Positions 1 through 6,230 of a stretch of 7,081 bases of DNA are shown one piece after another. The notes under the pieces were generated by a model that was not told where the DNA came from, ran no database searches, and was given only the letters and a program-made list of their open reading frames with translations. This DNA comes from JBCCMB01 sp039026555 (GTDB taxonomy: Bacteria; Pseudomonadota; Alphaproteobacteria; Caulobacterales; Hyphomonadaceae), in NCBI GenBank assembly GCA_039026555.1, contig JBCCMB010000141.1:1-7081 (forward strand). The letters are read 5' to 3'. The position numbers and the translations under genes were made by a program. The first letter of the stretch is position 1. Every line of letters begins with the position of its first letter.

Positions 1-1
1 A

Positions 2-61
2 GCCGCCATGGCCGCCTGCGTTGTCGCGCTTGAATACGCCACACGCGGTTCATTGCTCTAG
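2..61 (+). CDS. C-terminal end of an unidentified protein (partial)
   Basis: An open frame enters from the left edge and reads AAMAACVVALEYATRGSLL before a TAG stop at 59-61. Only 19 residues are visible, so I do not recognise the family. The main support is position: a strong intrinsic terminator pointing the same way lies about 70 bp downstream, which implies that a plus-strand transcript ends here, convergent with tsaD. The composition is alanine-rich and plausible for a real GC-rich protein tail, but a chance open frame of this length cannot be excluded. Confidence 0.4.
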   Translation, partial: AAMAACVVALEYATRGSLL

Positions 62-128
62 GCGGAATTTCGCCTGATGACACGGGTCTGATACACTGGA
101 TCGACGCAAGATCGATCAAACAACATCA

Positions 129-158
129 AGCGCTGGTCGGAAACGACCGGCGCTTTTT
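129..158 (+). terminator. Rho-independent terminator
   Basis: An 11-bp stem (AGCGCTGGTCG pairing with CGACCGGCGCT, with one G-T wobble) is closed by a GAAA tetraloop and followed directly by TTTTT at 154-158. The T run is on the plus strand, so the hairpin mainly ends transcription of the gene entering from the left. It lies 14 bp beyond the tsaD stop, and in the minus direction the hairpin has no T tract, so it would be a weak tsaD terminator at best. Confidence 0.85.
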
Positions 159-172
159 GTTTGGCGTATCTC

Positions 173-1282
173 CTAAACCTTTGCGCCGCGCTTGCCGCCG
201 CCGGAAACAGGGCGCTCGGCCGCCGAGCGTTCGTCTAGCGGCCAGCGGGAGCGCGCCGGACTGTCGAGCGCGTCTCCGGGGCCTTGAGACAAACGTTCAG
301 CGCCCGCCAGCGCAATCATCGCCGCATTGTCGGTGCACCATCTCAACGGTGGTGCGATAAACTCAAATCCCGCCGCTTGCGCTTCATCCTGCAGGCGCGC
401 GCGTAGGTGAGCGTTTGCGGCGACACCGCCGGCTACAACAACGCGCAGCCCGTTTTGCGGATCAACGCCGCCCGCGAAAACCTTCATCGCTTGGCGTGTC
501 CGCACGCCCAGTACATCTGAGACGGCCGCTTGAAAACTGGCGCATATATCGGCTCTGCGGGTCTCGGTCAGCGGTTCCGCCTCCACGGCGCGCAGAACTG
601 CGGTTTTTAGGCCTGCAAACGACATATCGAGATTGGGTCTATCGAGAAGAGGGCGCGGCAGCGGAACGGCGCCGGGATCGCCTTGCTGCGCCGCACGTTC
701 AACCGCGGGGCCGCCTGGCGAGCCCAGCCCCAGAAGTTTCGCAGTTTTGTCGAACGCTTCTCCAGCCGCGTCGTCGATCGTCGAGCCTAGACGCTGATAA
801 TCTCCTAAGGCTTTTACGCTCAAAAACTGGCAGTGCCCGCCCGAGACCAAGAGAAGCAGATATGGGAACGCCACCTGTTCAGCGAGACGCGGCGACAAGG
901 CGTGCCCTTCCAAATGATTGACCGCCACAAAGGGCAGCCCGCGCGCGAGCGAAATCGCTTTCGCCGTCGACACGCCCACCATCACGCCGCCGATCAATCC
1001 AGGGCCAGCAGTCGCCGCCACGCCGTTAAGCTCCGTCCAATCGAGCTCGGCGTTCTTCAGTGCGTTGAGAACAAGCTTGTCCAATCGCTCCACATGCGCG
1101 CGCGCGGCGATCTCGGGAACTACGCCGCCATATGCGCTATGGTCTGCAAATTGGCTGGCGATCTCGTCGGCCAGCACCTCGACCTGACGCGTTTCGCCGT
1201 CGCCATGTACGCGCACAATCGCAGCCGCGGTTTCGTCGCAGCTTGTTTCCAGGCCCAGAATCGTGATGTCGGCTTGCGTCAT
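173..1282 (-). CDS. tsaD: tRNA N6-threonylcarbamoyladenosine transferase TsaD
   Basis: TsaD (formerly Gcp/YgjD) transfers the threonylcarbamoyl group from threonylcarbamoyl-AMP to A37 of ANN-decoding tRNAs, in the cytoplasm, together with TsaB and TsaE. The product has 369 residues, somewhat longer than the roughly 340 of many family members because of a basic C-terminal tail. Visible family motifs are the N-terminal LGLETSCDET (9-18), the metal-binding HLEGH (His123 and His127), LVSGGHCQ (145-152), the GSTIDDAAGEAFDK stretch (166-179), SFAGLKTA (221-228), VAGGVAAN (283-290) and the metal-binding Asp318 in CTDNAAMIA. I chose the ATG at 1282 because homology begins just after it; the frame extends upstream only to a TTG at 1321. 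No Shine-Dalgarno lies at normal spacing, and a candidate promoter sits almost on the start codon. The gene is divergent from hemC, a common alphaproteobacterial arrangement. Confidence 0.97.
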   Translation of the reverse strand: MTQADITILGLETSCDETAAAIVRVHGDGETRQVEVLADEIASQFADHSAYGGVVPEIAARAHVERLDKLVLNALKNAELDWTELNGVAATAGPGLIGGVMVGVSTAKAISLARGLPFVAVNHLEGHALSPRLAEQVAFPYLLLLVSGGHCQFLSVKALGDYQRLGSTIDDAAGEAFDKTAKLLGLGSPGGPAVERAAQQGDPGAVPLPRPLLDRPNLDMSFAGLKTAVLRAVEAEPLTETRRADICASFQAAVSDVLGVRTRQAMKVFAGGVDPQNGLRVVVAGGVAANAHLRARLQDEAQAAGFEFIAPPLRWCTDNAAMIALAGAERLSQGPGDALDSPARSRWPLDERSAAERPVSGGGKRGAKV

Positions 1283-1292
1283 AAGCAGCGCG

Positions 1293-1321
1293 CTTGTACC
1301 CCCCTCGCACAGGAAGGCCAA
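1293..1321 (-). promoter_or_regulatory. Candidate tsaD promoter, nearly leaderless
   Basis: On the minus strand TTGGCC (1321-1316) and TACAAG (1298-1293) are separated by exactly 17 bp; each matches the sigma-70 consensus at 4 of 6 positions. Transcription would begin near 1286, only about four bases before the tsaD ATG. This fits the absence of a usable ribosome binding site there. The call is by eye in a GC-rich region and remains tentative. Confidence 0.3.
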
Positions 1322-1346
1322 GAATTACGGTCATGTCGTCGAGAAA

Positions 1347-2315
1347 ATGGGAGCCGCGACGGTGAAAAAGTCTGCGCCCCGAACTGTCAAAATTGGCGCG
1401 CGAGGATCTCCCCTGGCGCAAGCGCAGGCGAAGAATTTTGCGCAGGCTCTGGTCGATGCGTCAGGCGGCCGGCTCGCCTGCGAGCATTTGGCGTACACGA
1501 CAACCGGCGACAAACTGTTAGACAAGCGTCTTCAGGACGCCGGCGGCAAAGGCTTGTTCACGCGCGAACTCGATCTGGCGCAGCAAGCTGGCGAAATCGA
1601 CATTGCGGTGCACTCGCTAAAAGATGTCCCCTCAGATCTAGCGGACGACCTTGATATCGCCGCCTTTTTGGACCGTGAAGACCCGCGCGACGCGTTGATC
1701 GGCCCCTATTCCAGCCTTGCAGATCTGCCGCAGGGCGCCGTCCTAGGCACGGCGAGCCTTCGTCGACAAGCTCAAGCGCTCGCCATACGGCCAGACCTTA
1801 AAATCATCCCGTTTCGGGGCAATGTTCAAACACGACTGAAAAAACTGGCCGACGGCAAAGCGGATGCAACCTTGCTAGCCGCCGCCGGATTGAACCGCTT
1901 GGGAATGATCGACAAAGCCGCCGGATTGCTTGAAATCGACGAGATGCTGCCCGCCGGCGGGCAAGGCATTATCGCAGCGACGCTTAGATCTGACGCGCCT
2001 GATTGGCTTGCGGCGGCCTGTGCGGCGATTGACAACCCAAGCGCGCGGCTCGCGGCGCGGGCGGAACGCTCCTTCCTAAAACGGTTAGACGGCTCCTGCC
2101 GCACCCCCATCGCCGCCCACTTTTCACTGACGGAAACTGGCGCGGTCATGGCCGGAGAAGTGCTACAAGAAGACGGATCGCAAGTCTGGCGAGCGGAAGG
2201 CGCGCTGGATCGCCGCCCTAGCGAAGCCGACGCTGAAGAGCTCGGCTTAATCCTTGCTGAAGATGTCGCATCGCATCGTGCGTCCAGTAGAAATTTGAAC
2301 AAGGCTATCTCATGA
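1347..2315 (+). CDS. hemC: Hydroxymethylbilane synthase (porphobilinogen deaminase)
   Basis: HemC joins four porphobilinogens into the linear tetrapyrrole hydroxymethylbilane in the cytoplasm. The 322-residue product carries the family signatures in order: IGARGSPLAQAQ (16-27), TTGDK, GKGLFTRELD, AVHSLKDVPSDL with the catalytic Asp93 (E. coli Asp84), LGTASLRRQ with Arg139 and Arg140, RGNVQTRLKKL, LPAGGQGI, and FLKRLDGSCRTPI, where Cys251 (E. coli Cys242) anchors the dipyrromethane cofactor. All key residues are present. The start is uncertain: the ATG at 1347 has only weak upstream purines, whereas a GTG at 1362 (giving 317 residues) is preceded by GGGAG at 8-base spacing. Both keep the whole domain. 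The stop overlaps the hemD start by four bases. This is the first gene of a rightward cluster, divergent from tsaD. Confidence 0.97.
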   Translation: MGAATVKKSAPRTVKIGARGSPLAQAQAKNFAQALVDASGGRLACEHLAYTTTGDKLLDKRLQDAGGKGLFTRELDLAQQAGEIDIAVHSLKDVPSDLADDLDIAAFLDREDPRDALIGPYSSLADLPQGAVLGTASLRRQAQALAIRPDLKIIPFRGNVQTRLKKLADGKADATLLAAAGLNRLGMIDKAAGLLEIDEMLPAGGQGIIAATLRSDAPDWLAAACAAIDNPSARLAARAERSFLKRLDGSCRTPIAAHFSLTETGAVMAGEVLQEDGSQVWRAEGALDRRPSEADAEELGLILAEDVASHRASSRNLNKAIS

Positions 2316-3028
2316 CGCTGCGCATCTTGGTTTCTCGTCCGCAGCCCGGCGCAGGGCGCACCTCCAAGCGTTTAGCTGCTGAAGGATTTCATCCGCTTGT
2401 GGAGCCGATGCTGACGGTAGCTACGGTAGATGTGGAATTGCCGCGTTTTCGGCCCGGCCAAGCCATCGCCTTGACCAGCCCCAATGGCGCGCTGCGGGTA
2501 GCGCAGATGACCGAAGACCGAGACGTCGAGGTCTACTGCATCGGGTCCGCAACACGCGATGAGGCGATATCCGTCGGCTTCAAAAACACCCATTCGGCCG
2601 AAGGCGACAGCCACGATCTCGTCGCCTATATCGCGCGTAATCGGAAACCGTCAGACGGACCGATCCTGCACGTCGCCAATCGCGACGCGGGCGATCGTCT
2701 GGCGGGGCGCTTGCGCAGCGAAGGCTTCGACGCAGAGGCGCTGCATGTTTATCGAACCCTGGCCGTTACAAAACGCGGCCCGGTCCTGTCCGCCATGCTG
2801 GCCGGAACGACGCGCGTCGACGCTATGCTCGTCCACTCGCCGAAATCCGCGAGGACGCTGGCGGCCTTGCTCGCACCGGGCGCCCCGGTGGACGCGGCGA
2901 TCATCGCCATCTCCAACGCCGCCGCAGATCCTCTAAGAGCCGCCTCTAAAACGCCGCCCCTGGTCGCGGAAGCGCCAACGGATCAAGCGATTATGGATGC
3001 GCTGAAACAATGGGCGCAAACAGCTTGA
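2312..3028 (+). CDS. hemD: Uroporphyrinogen-III synthase
   Basis: HemD cyclises hydroxymethylbilane and inverts ring D to give uroporphyrinogen III, the branch point to heme, siroheme and cobalamin. The 238-residue length fits the family. The family diverges greatly in sequence, so the visible marks are modest: the N-terminal ILVSRPQPGAGRT (5-17), ALTSPNGAL (53-61), YCIGSATRDEA (75-85), the second-domain ILHVANRDAGDRLAGRL (118-134), HVYRTL with the conserved Tyr147, and the DAMLVHSPKSARTL stretch (170-183). The ATG lies inside the hemC stop (ATGA overlap), with AAGG seven bases upstream, so translation is probably coupled to hemC. Position directly after hemC makes the assignment firm. Confidence 0.94.
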   Translation: MTLRILVSRPQPGAGRTSKRLAAEGFHPLVEPMLTVATVDVELPRFRPGQAIALTSPNGALRVAQMTEDRDVEVYCIGSATRDEAISVGFKNTHSAEGDSHDLVAYIARNRKPSDGPILHVANRDAGDRLAGRLRSEGFDAEALHVYRTLAVTKRGPVLSAMLAGTTRVDAMLVHSPKSARTLAALLAPGAPVDAAIIAISNAAADPLRAASKTPPLVAEAPTDQAIMDALKQWAQTA

Positions 3029-3054
3029 GCGCGACGGGGTCGCACGGCTATCTT
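3025..3054 (+). promoter_or_regulatory. Candidate internal promoter for mic60-hemY
   Basis: TTGAGC (3025-3030), overlapping the hemD stop, and TATCTT (3049-3054) are spaced 18 bp apart, each matching the sigma-70 consensus at 4 of 6 positions. The second element reads GCTATCTT, resembling the alphaproteobacterial GCTANAWC type. Transcription would start near 3061, about 23 bases before the mic60 ATG. The 55-bp gap is much longer than the other junctions of the cluster, which leaves room for a promoter, but the match is only moderate. Confidence 0.3.
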
Positions 3055-3081
3055 GGTGGGCGATTCGTAAAAGAGACCCCG
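3035..3081 (+). repeat. Inverted repeat ending at the mic60 start codon
   Basis: CGGGGTC (3035-3041) is perfectly complementary to GACCCCG (3075-3081), with 33 bases between them and the mic60 ATG only two bases after the right arm. In RNA spanning both arms this 7-bp GC-rich stem would sit across the ribosome entry site. There is no following T run, so it is not an intrinsic terminator. It could modulate mic60 translation from the full hemCD transcript, or be a chance pairing in GC-rich sequence. Confidence 0.35.
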
Positions 3082-3083
3082 CC

Positions 3084-4529
3084 ATGAGCGATACGCCCAG
3101 CTCCAAGGCTGACGCCGGCCCCGAGCCAGAACCCATCGACGTTGAGTTTGAACCCGCTGACGATGTCGGGGCCGCCTCGCAGCCCGCACCCGCCGACAAA
3201 GGCATCGGCATGCCCTCGGTTATTGTGGCGTCGGTGGCGGCGGCCCTCGCCGGCGGCGCAATTGGCGTTGTCGCCAGCGGCAATAGCGGTCTAGACACAG
3301 CCAAATTCGCGCCCGCCGAGGTGAAAGACGAGATTGCGCGGCTAACAGACATTCAGCGAGACCTAAATGAACGCCTCCAAACCGTTCGTGGAGATCTATC
3401 CGAACTGACGGCGCGCAGCTTAGGCGAGAGCGAGCGCGTCGGCGCAGCGTTGGACGCGCGAAGCGAAGGCGAAGAAGTCCTGCGCTCGGAGCTTGAAGGT
3501 TTAACCGCGCAATTGGCGGCGATCATTGGCGACGGGTCGGGCGCGCCAACGCCTCAGACGTCAGGCGATGGAAGCACGCTGGAGACTGGAAGCCAGAATC
3601 CCCTGACTGGTCTGATGACCCGGATAGAAACGCTGGAAGCGCGGCTCGCGGCGGAGGCCGACGCCCCGGATACGCCGCAGAAACTTCAGCGCGCCTTGCG
3701 CGACCTAGAAACACGCGTCGATGCGGTGGAAACCGCCGACACGCAATTAGACATCGCGCTCACCAATCGCGCAGAGGCGCTCGCCGCCCTGCAAACCGGC
3801 CTATTCAGCGCGAACGAAACCATCTCCGAAATTCGGCAGAGACTAGACACGCTCGAAACAGCGCCCGTCGCTGCAACAACCGACACGGCCGCGCTTGATG
3901 AAGAATTGGCGCGCCTGGCGGCGGAGATTGAGGCGCTAAAATCCACACCGGCTCCGGAAGCGACCACCCCCTCCACAGCGGCGGAACCCACAAGCGCGGA
4001 GCCGCGCGAAACCGACACGGCCGCACAAGCCGCTTTGGCGTTGTCGGCGGTTGAAGCTGCCGCCCGCCGAGGCAAACCCTTCGCCAGCGCCTTCGATCGA
4101 TTGGAAGGCGCCCTTCCCCGCGACGAGGATGTGGTGGCGATCAAGCCGATCTCCAAACGCGGCGCGCCCACGCATGCGCAATTGCAGGAGGGCTTTGAGG
4201 AGCTGGAAAGCGGCCTGCAAAGAACGCTCGCGCAATCGGCTGAGGATGATGGTTGGCAATGGCTGCGCAACGCCGTTTCCGGCGTCGTAACGGTGAGAAA
4301 TACTGAGAGCTCAGACAGCGGGCCCGCCGCGCAACTGGCTGCGATATCGGACGCATTGGAAGCGGACGACATCGACGGCGCGATTGCTGCGGCTAAAGAC
4401 GTCGACGACGCCGTCGCAGCCGATTTGAAAGACTGGCTGGCGGCGGCGGAACGTCGTGCGGATCTCGATATGCGGCTTGACCGTTTGAGGCGGAAGCTCT
4501 TGGACGCGCCCGCGCTCGACGAGGGATAA
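3084..4529 (+). CDS. Bacterial Mic60 (mitofilin family) membrane-shaping protein
   Basis: This is the alphaproteobacterial homologue of Mic60/mitofilin, the inner-membrane protein that organises mitochondrial crista junctions and intracytoplasmic membranes in bacteria. The 481-residue product shows the family architecture: an acidic, proline-rich cytoplasmic N-terminus (1-42), one uncleaved transmembrane helix (about 43-65), heptad-rich coiled-coil segments (about 80-148, 172-258 and 268-286), a Pro/Thr/Ala/Glu linker (287-311), and a C-terminal mitofilin domain (about 312-473). That domain contains GKPFASAFDRLEGAL (330-344), GAPTHAQLQEGF (360-371), WQWLRNAVSGVVTVR (391-405) and DDIDGAIAAAKDV (428-440). 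The bulk should lie in the periplasm. The ribosome binding site is weak. The following hemY signal lies in the last codons of this gene. Automated pipelines often call such genes hypothetical or COG4223; the domain pattern and the place between hemD and hemY make Mic60 likely. Confidence 0.85.
   Translation: MSDTPSSKADAGPEPEPIDVEFEPADDVGAASQPAPADKGIGMPSVIVASVAAALAGGAIGVVASGNSGLDTAKFAPAEVKDEIARLTDIQRDLNERLQTVRGDLSELTARSLGESERVGAALDARSEGEEVLRSELEGLTAQLAAIIGDGSGAPTPQTSGDGSTLETGSQNPLTGLMTRIETLEARLAAEADAPDTPQKLQRALRDLETRVDAVETADTQLDIALTNRAEALAALQTGLFSANETISEIRQRLDTLETAPVAATTDTAALDEELARLAAEIEALKSTPAPEATTPSTAAEPTSAEPRETDTAAQAALALSAVEAAARRGKPFASAFDRLEGALPRDEDVVAIKPISKRGAPTHAQLQEGFEELESGLQRTLAQSAEDDGWQWLRNAVSGVVTVRNTESSDSGPAAQLAAISDALEADDIDGAIAAAKDVDDAVAADLKDWLAAAERRADLDMRLDRLRRKLLDAPALDEG
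4521..4526 (+). promoter_or_regulatory. Shine-Dalgarno deciding the hemY TTG start
   Basis: GAGGGA lies in the last two sense codons of mic60, just before its TAA stop, seven bases ahead of TTG at 4534 and ten ahead of a second TTG at 4537. No ATG or GTG is available near the start of the conserved N-terminus, so this site supports the TTG start and suggests translational coupling to mic60. Confidence 0.65.
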
Positions 4530-4533
4530 GCGC

Positions 4534-5949
4534 TTGTTGCGCGTCGCTCTTCTGGTGTTGGTCGCGCTCGCGTCCGTCGGCGCCGCGCTTTGGGCCGTCC
4601 AATCGCCCAATGATATCCGCTTCCAGGGCCCAGGCTTTGAAGGCGAGACCTCGCGCGCCGCGATCGTTTTGGGTTTGCTGTTAGTCGGAGCGGTGATCGC
4701 AATCGCATGGGGCGTTCTCGCCTGGACCGTCGGCCTGCCTGGGCGCATAACACGCGGATCTCGCACCGCGCGGATGACAAAGGCGCGCACCGCGTTGGCG
4801 GACGGGTTGATCGCTGCGGAAGGCGGCGACGCGATCGCTGCGGCGAAGCACGCCAAGCGCGCAGCGGTCTTGTCGGAGGGTGATGCGGGCGGACGTAAAT
4901 TGTCTTTGTTGCTAGCCGCACGCGCCGCCGAGGCGAATGGCGATTGGACGTCGGCCGAGCGGGCCTATGCGCAGCTGTCGCGCGAAAAAGGCGCCGAGCT
5001 TGCCGGATATCGCGGACTGGCGGCGGCGGCGGTTAAGCGCGGTGATAGAACCGGCGCGCTGGCGCACGCAAAAGCGGCGTTGGACCTGAAAGGCAAAGCC
5101 GATTGGCCCTTTGGGTCGTTGTTTGAACTACAAACGGCCGCAGCCGATTGGGACGGAGCGATAGAAACCCTCGCCGAAGGGGAAAAACGCGGCCGCATCG
5201 CTGTCGACGCCGCAAGGCGCCGGCGTGCTGTTCTGCTGACCGCCGAAGCCACGCGACTGCGGCGAAATGATCCAGAATCAGCCTCCGAACACGCCAACCG
5301 CGCCGCGAAACTGGCGCCAGGCCTGCCGGCGGCCTCGGCTTTGTCAGCCCGCATCCATTTGGCGGCGGGACGCACGGGTAAAGCCGGCGGCGCAATTGAA
5401 GCGGCCTGGCGCGCGCGTCCTCACCCCGCCTTGTCGCTGATTTGGTCCGACCTCAAACCCAGCGAGAGCGCAAACGCGCATGCGGATCGGATCCGCCATC
5501 TGGCGTCGCTTAACCCGCCCCATCGCGAAAGCCGGATCTTGATTGGAGAAGCCGCCATCGCGGCGGGCGATTGGCGCGAAGCTGCAGAAGCGCTCAAACC
5601 CATTGTCGAAGACGGCGCGACCAGCCGGCTGTGCACCTTGATGGAAGCCATCGCACGCGGACGCGGCTCAACTGAAGACGCCAATCGCTGGGCGCGCCTT
5701 GCTGTATCCGCGCCGCGCGAACCCGATTGGTCCGATATCGATCCAGATGGACGCGCCTTTGATTACTCGGATGCGGATTGGGCGCGTTTGGTCTACGCCT
5801 ATGGCGATGGCGCCCAGTTGATCCATCCGCGCTATGAAAGCTATGGAAGAGAGCTTGCAGCGACGACGCGCATCGCCCTACCCGCCCCCGGCGCCGCGCC
5901 GCCAGACGCGCCGAGCGCACCTGCCGCGGACTATGTCGCGAAGGATTAG
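4534..5949 (+). CDS. hemY: HemY family inner-membrane TPR protein
   Basis: Proteobacterial HemY is a membrane protein usually linked to tetrapyrrole genes; it is not the oxygen-dependent protoporphyrinogen oxidase that shares the name in Bacillus. Its exact role is unsettled, with scaffolding or modulation of late heme enzymes suggested. The 471-residue product starts with a hydrophobic helix (2-22), a short conserved loop with SPNDIRFQGPGFEGETS (24-40), a second helix (about 42-66), then a basic stretch (69-84). A helical TPR-like solenoid follows, with repeat units recognisable around AAEANGDWTSAERAYAQL (131-148), VKRGDRTGALAHAKAALDL, ADWDGAIETLAEGEKRG and AIAAGDWREAAEAL (341-354). The C-terminal APREPDWSDIDPDG tract (393-406) corresponds to the family's conserved end and has no cysteine pairs. 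Translation starts at TTG, four bases after the mic60 stop. This is the last gene of the cluster. Confidence 0.92.
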   Translation: MLRVALLVLVALASVGAALWAVQSPNDIRFQGPGFEGETSRAAIVLGLLLVGAVIAIAWGVLAWTVGLPGRITRGSRTARMTKARTALADGLIAAEGGDAIAAAKHAKRAAVLSEGDAGGRKLSLLLAARAAEANGDWTSAERAYAQLSREKGAELAGYRGLAAAAVKRGDRTGALAHAKAALDLKGKADWPFGSLFELQTAAADWDGAIETLAEGEKRGRIAVDAARRRRAVLLTAEATRLRRNDPESASEHANRAAKLAPGLPAASALSARIHLAAGRTGKAGGAIEAAWRARPHPALSLIWSDLKPSESANAHADRIRHLASLNPPHRESRILIGEAAIAAGDWREAAEALKPIVEDGATSRLCTLMEAIARGRGSTEDANRWARLAVSAPREPDWSDIDPDGRAFDYSDADWARLVYAYGDGAQLIHPRYESYGRELAATTRIALPAPGAAPPDAPSAPAADYVAKD

Positions 5950-5977
5950 CGCACCTGTAAAAGCGCGCACAACACGC

Positions 5978-6006
5978 TTGCCGGACGGGGTCGCCAAATG
6001 TATAAG
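5978..6006 (+). promoter_or_regulatory. Promoter of tRNA-Thr
   Basis: TTGCCG (5978-5983) and TATAAG (6001-6006) are separated by exactly 17 bp, matching the sigma-70 consensus at 4 of 6 and 5 of 6 positions. Initiation near 6013 would leave a leader of about 30 bases before the tRNA. The bases after the -10 element, CCGGCGC, form a GC-rich discriminator of the kind typical of stable-RNA promoters under stringent control; that regulation is inferred. Confidence 0.6.
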
Positions 6007-6043
6007 CCGGCGCTCACGCTAGGATGCGTGATGCGTTCTGTGT

Positions 6044-6119
6044 GCCGCCATAGCTCAGCTGGTAGAGCATCGCATTCGTAATGCGAGGGTCGGGTGTTCA
6101 AGTCACCCTGGCGGCACCA
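6044..6119 (+). tRNA. tRNA-Thr (anticodon CGT)
   Basis: The sequence folds into a complete 76-base cloverleaf: acceptor stem GCCGCCA with TGGCGGC (all seven pairs Watson-Crick), D stem GCTC/GAGC, anticodon stem TCGCA/TGCGA enclosing loop TTCGTAA, and T stem GGGTG/CACCC enclosing TTCAAGT. The anticodon CGT at 6077-6079 reads the threonine codon ACG. The discriminator base is A and the CCA end is encoded (6117-6119). As an ANN-decoding tRNA with A37 next to the anticodon, it is an expected t6A substrate of the TsaD encoded in this window. It stands alone after hemY with its own promoter, convergent with zapA. Confidence 0.97.
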
Positions 6120-6148
6120 TTCGAAGCCGGTCGGGCGACACCTGATCG

Positions 6149-6167
6149 AAAGGTCTGGAAGACCTTT
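6149..6167. terminator. Possible bidirectional terminator hairpin between tRNA-Thr and zapA
   Basis: A perfect 8-bp inverted repeat (AAAGGTCT and AGACCTTT) flanks a GGA loop, 30 bases after the tRNA. Each strand reads a stem ending in TTT, and the two flanking genes converge on it, which suits a shared terminator. The stem is short and not GC-rich, and the T run stops at three, so termination would be weak without Rho. Confidence 0.4.
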
Positions 6168-6230
6168 GTAACGCGCAGAATACGCCGCGGCGGGGCCCTG
6201 CCACATTCAAAACCGTAATCGGCAGACGCC

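Noticed and set aside
833..1654. Plus-strand open frame of 273 codons over tsaD and the start of hemC
   Set aside because: It is antisense to conserved TsaD and out of frame with hemC; its Arg-rich sequence has no recognisable motif.
3686..4921. Long minus-strand open frame (411 codons) across the mic60-hemY junction
   Set aside because: It lies antisense to two well-supported genes, is dominated by Arg, Ser and Ala, shows no domain, and is the usual shadow of GC-rich codon use.
5707..5757. Rubredoxin-like or metal-binding end in HemY
   Set aside because: The APREPDWSDIDPDG region aligns in place with the family's conserved C-terminal tract, but there are no cysteines there, so no metal site is supported.
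6120..6230. Possible 6S RNA downstream of zapA
   Set aside because: 6S RNA is often beside zapA in proteobacteria, but this gap is only 111 bp, shorter than a typical 6S RNA, and the long rod with a central bubble is not apparent.
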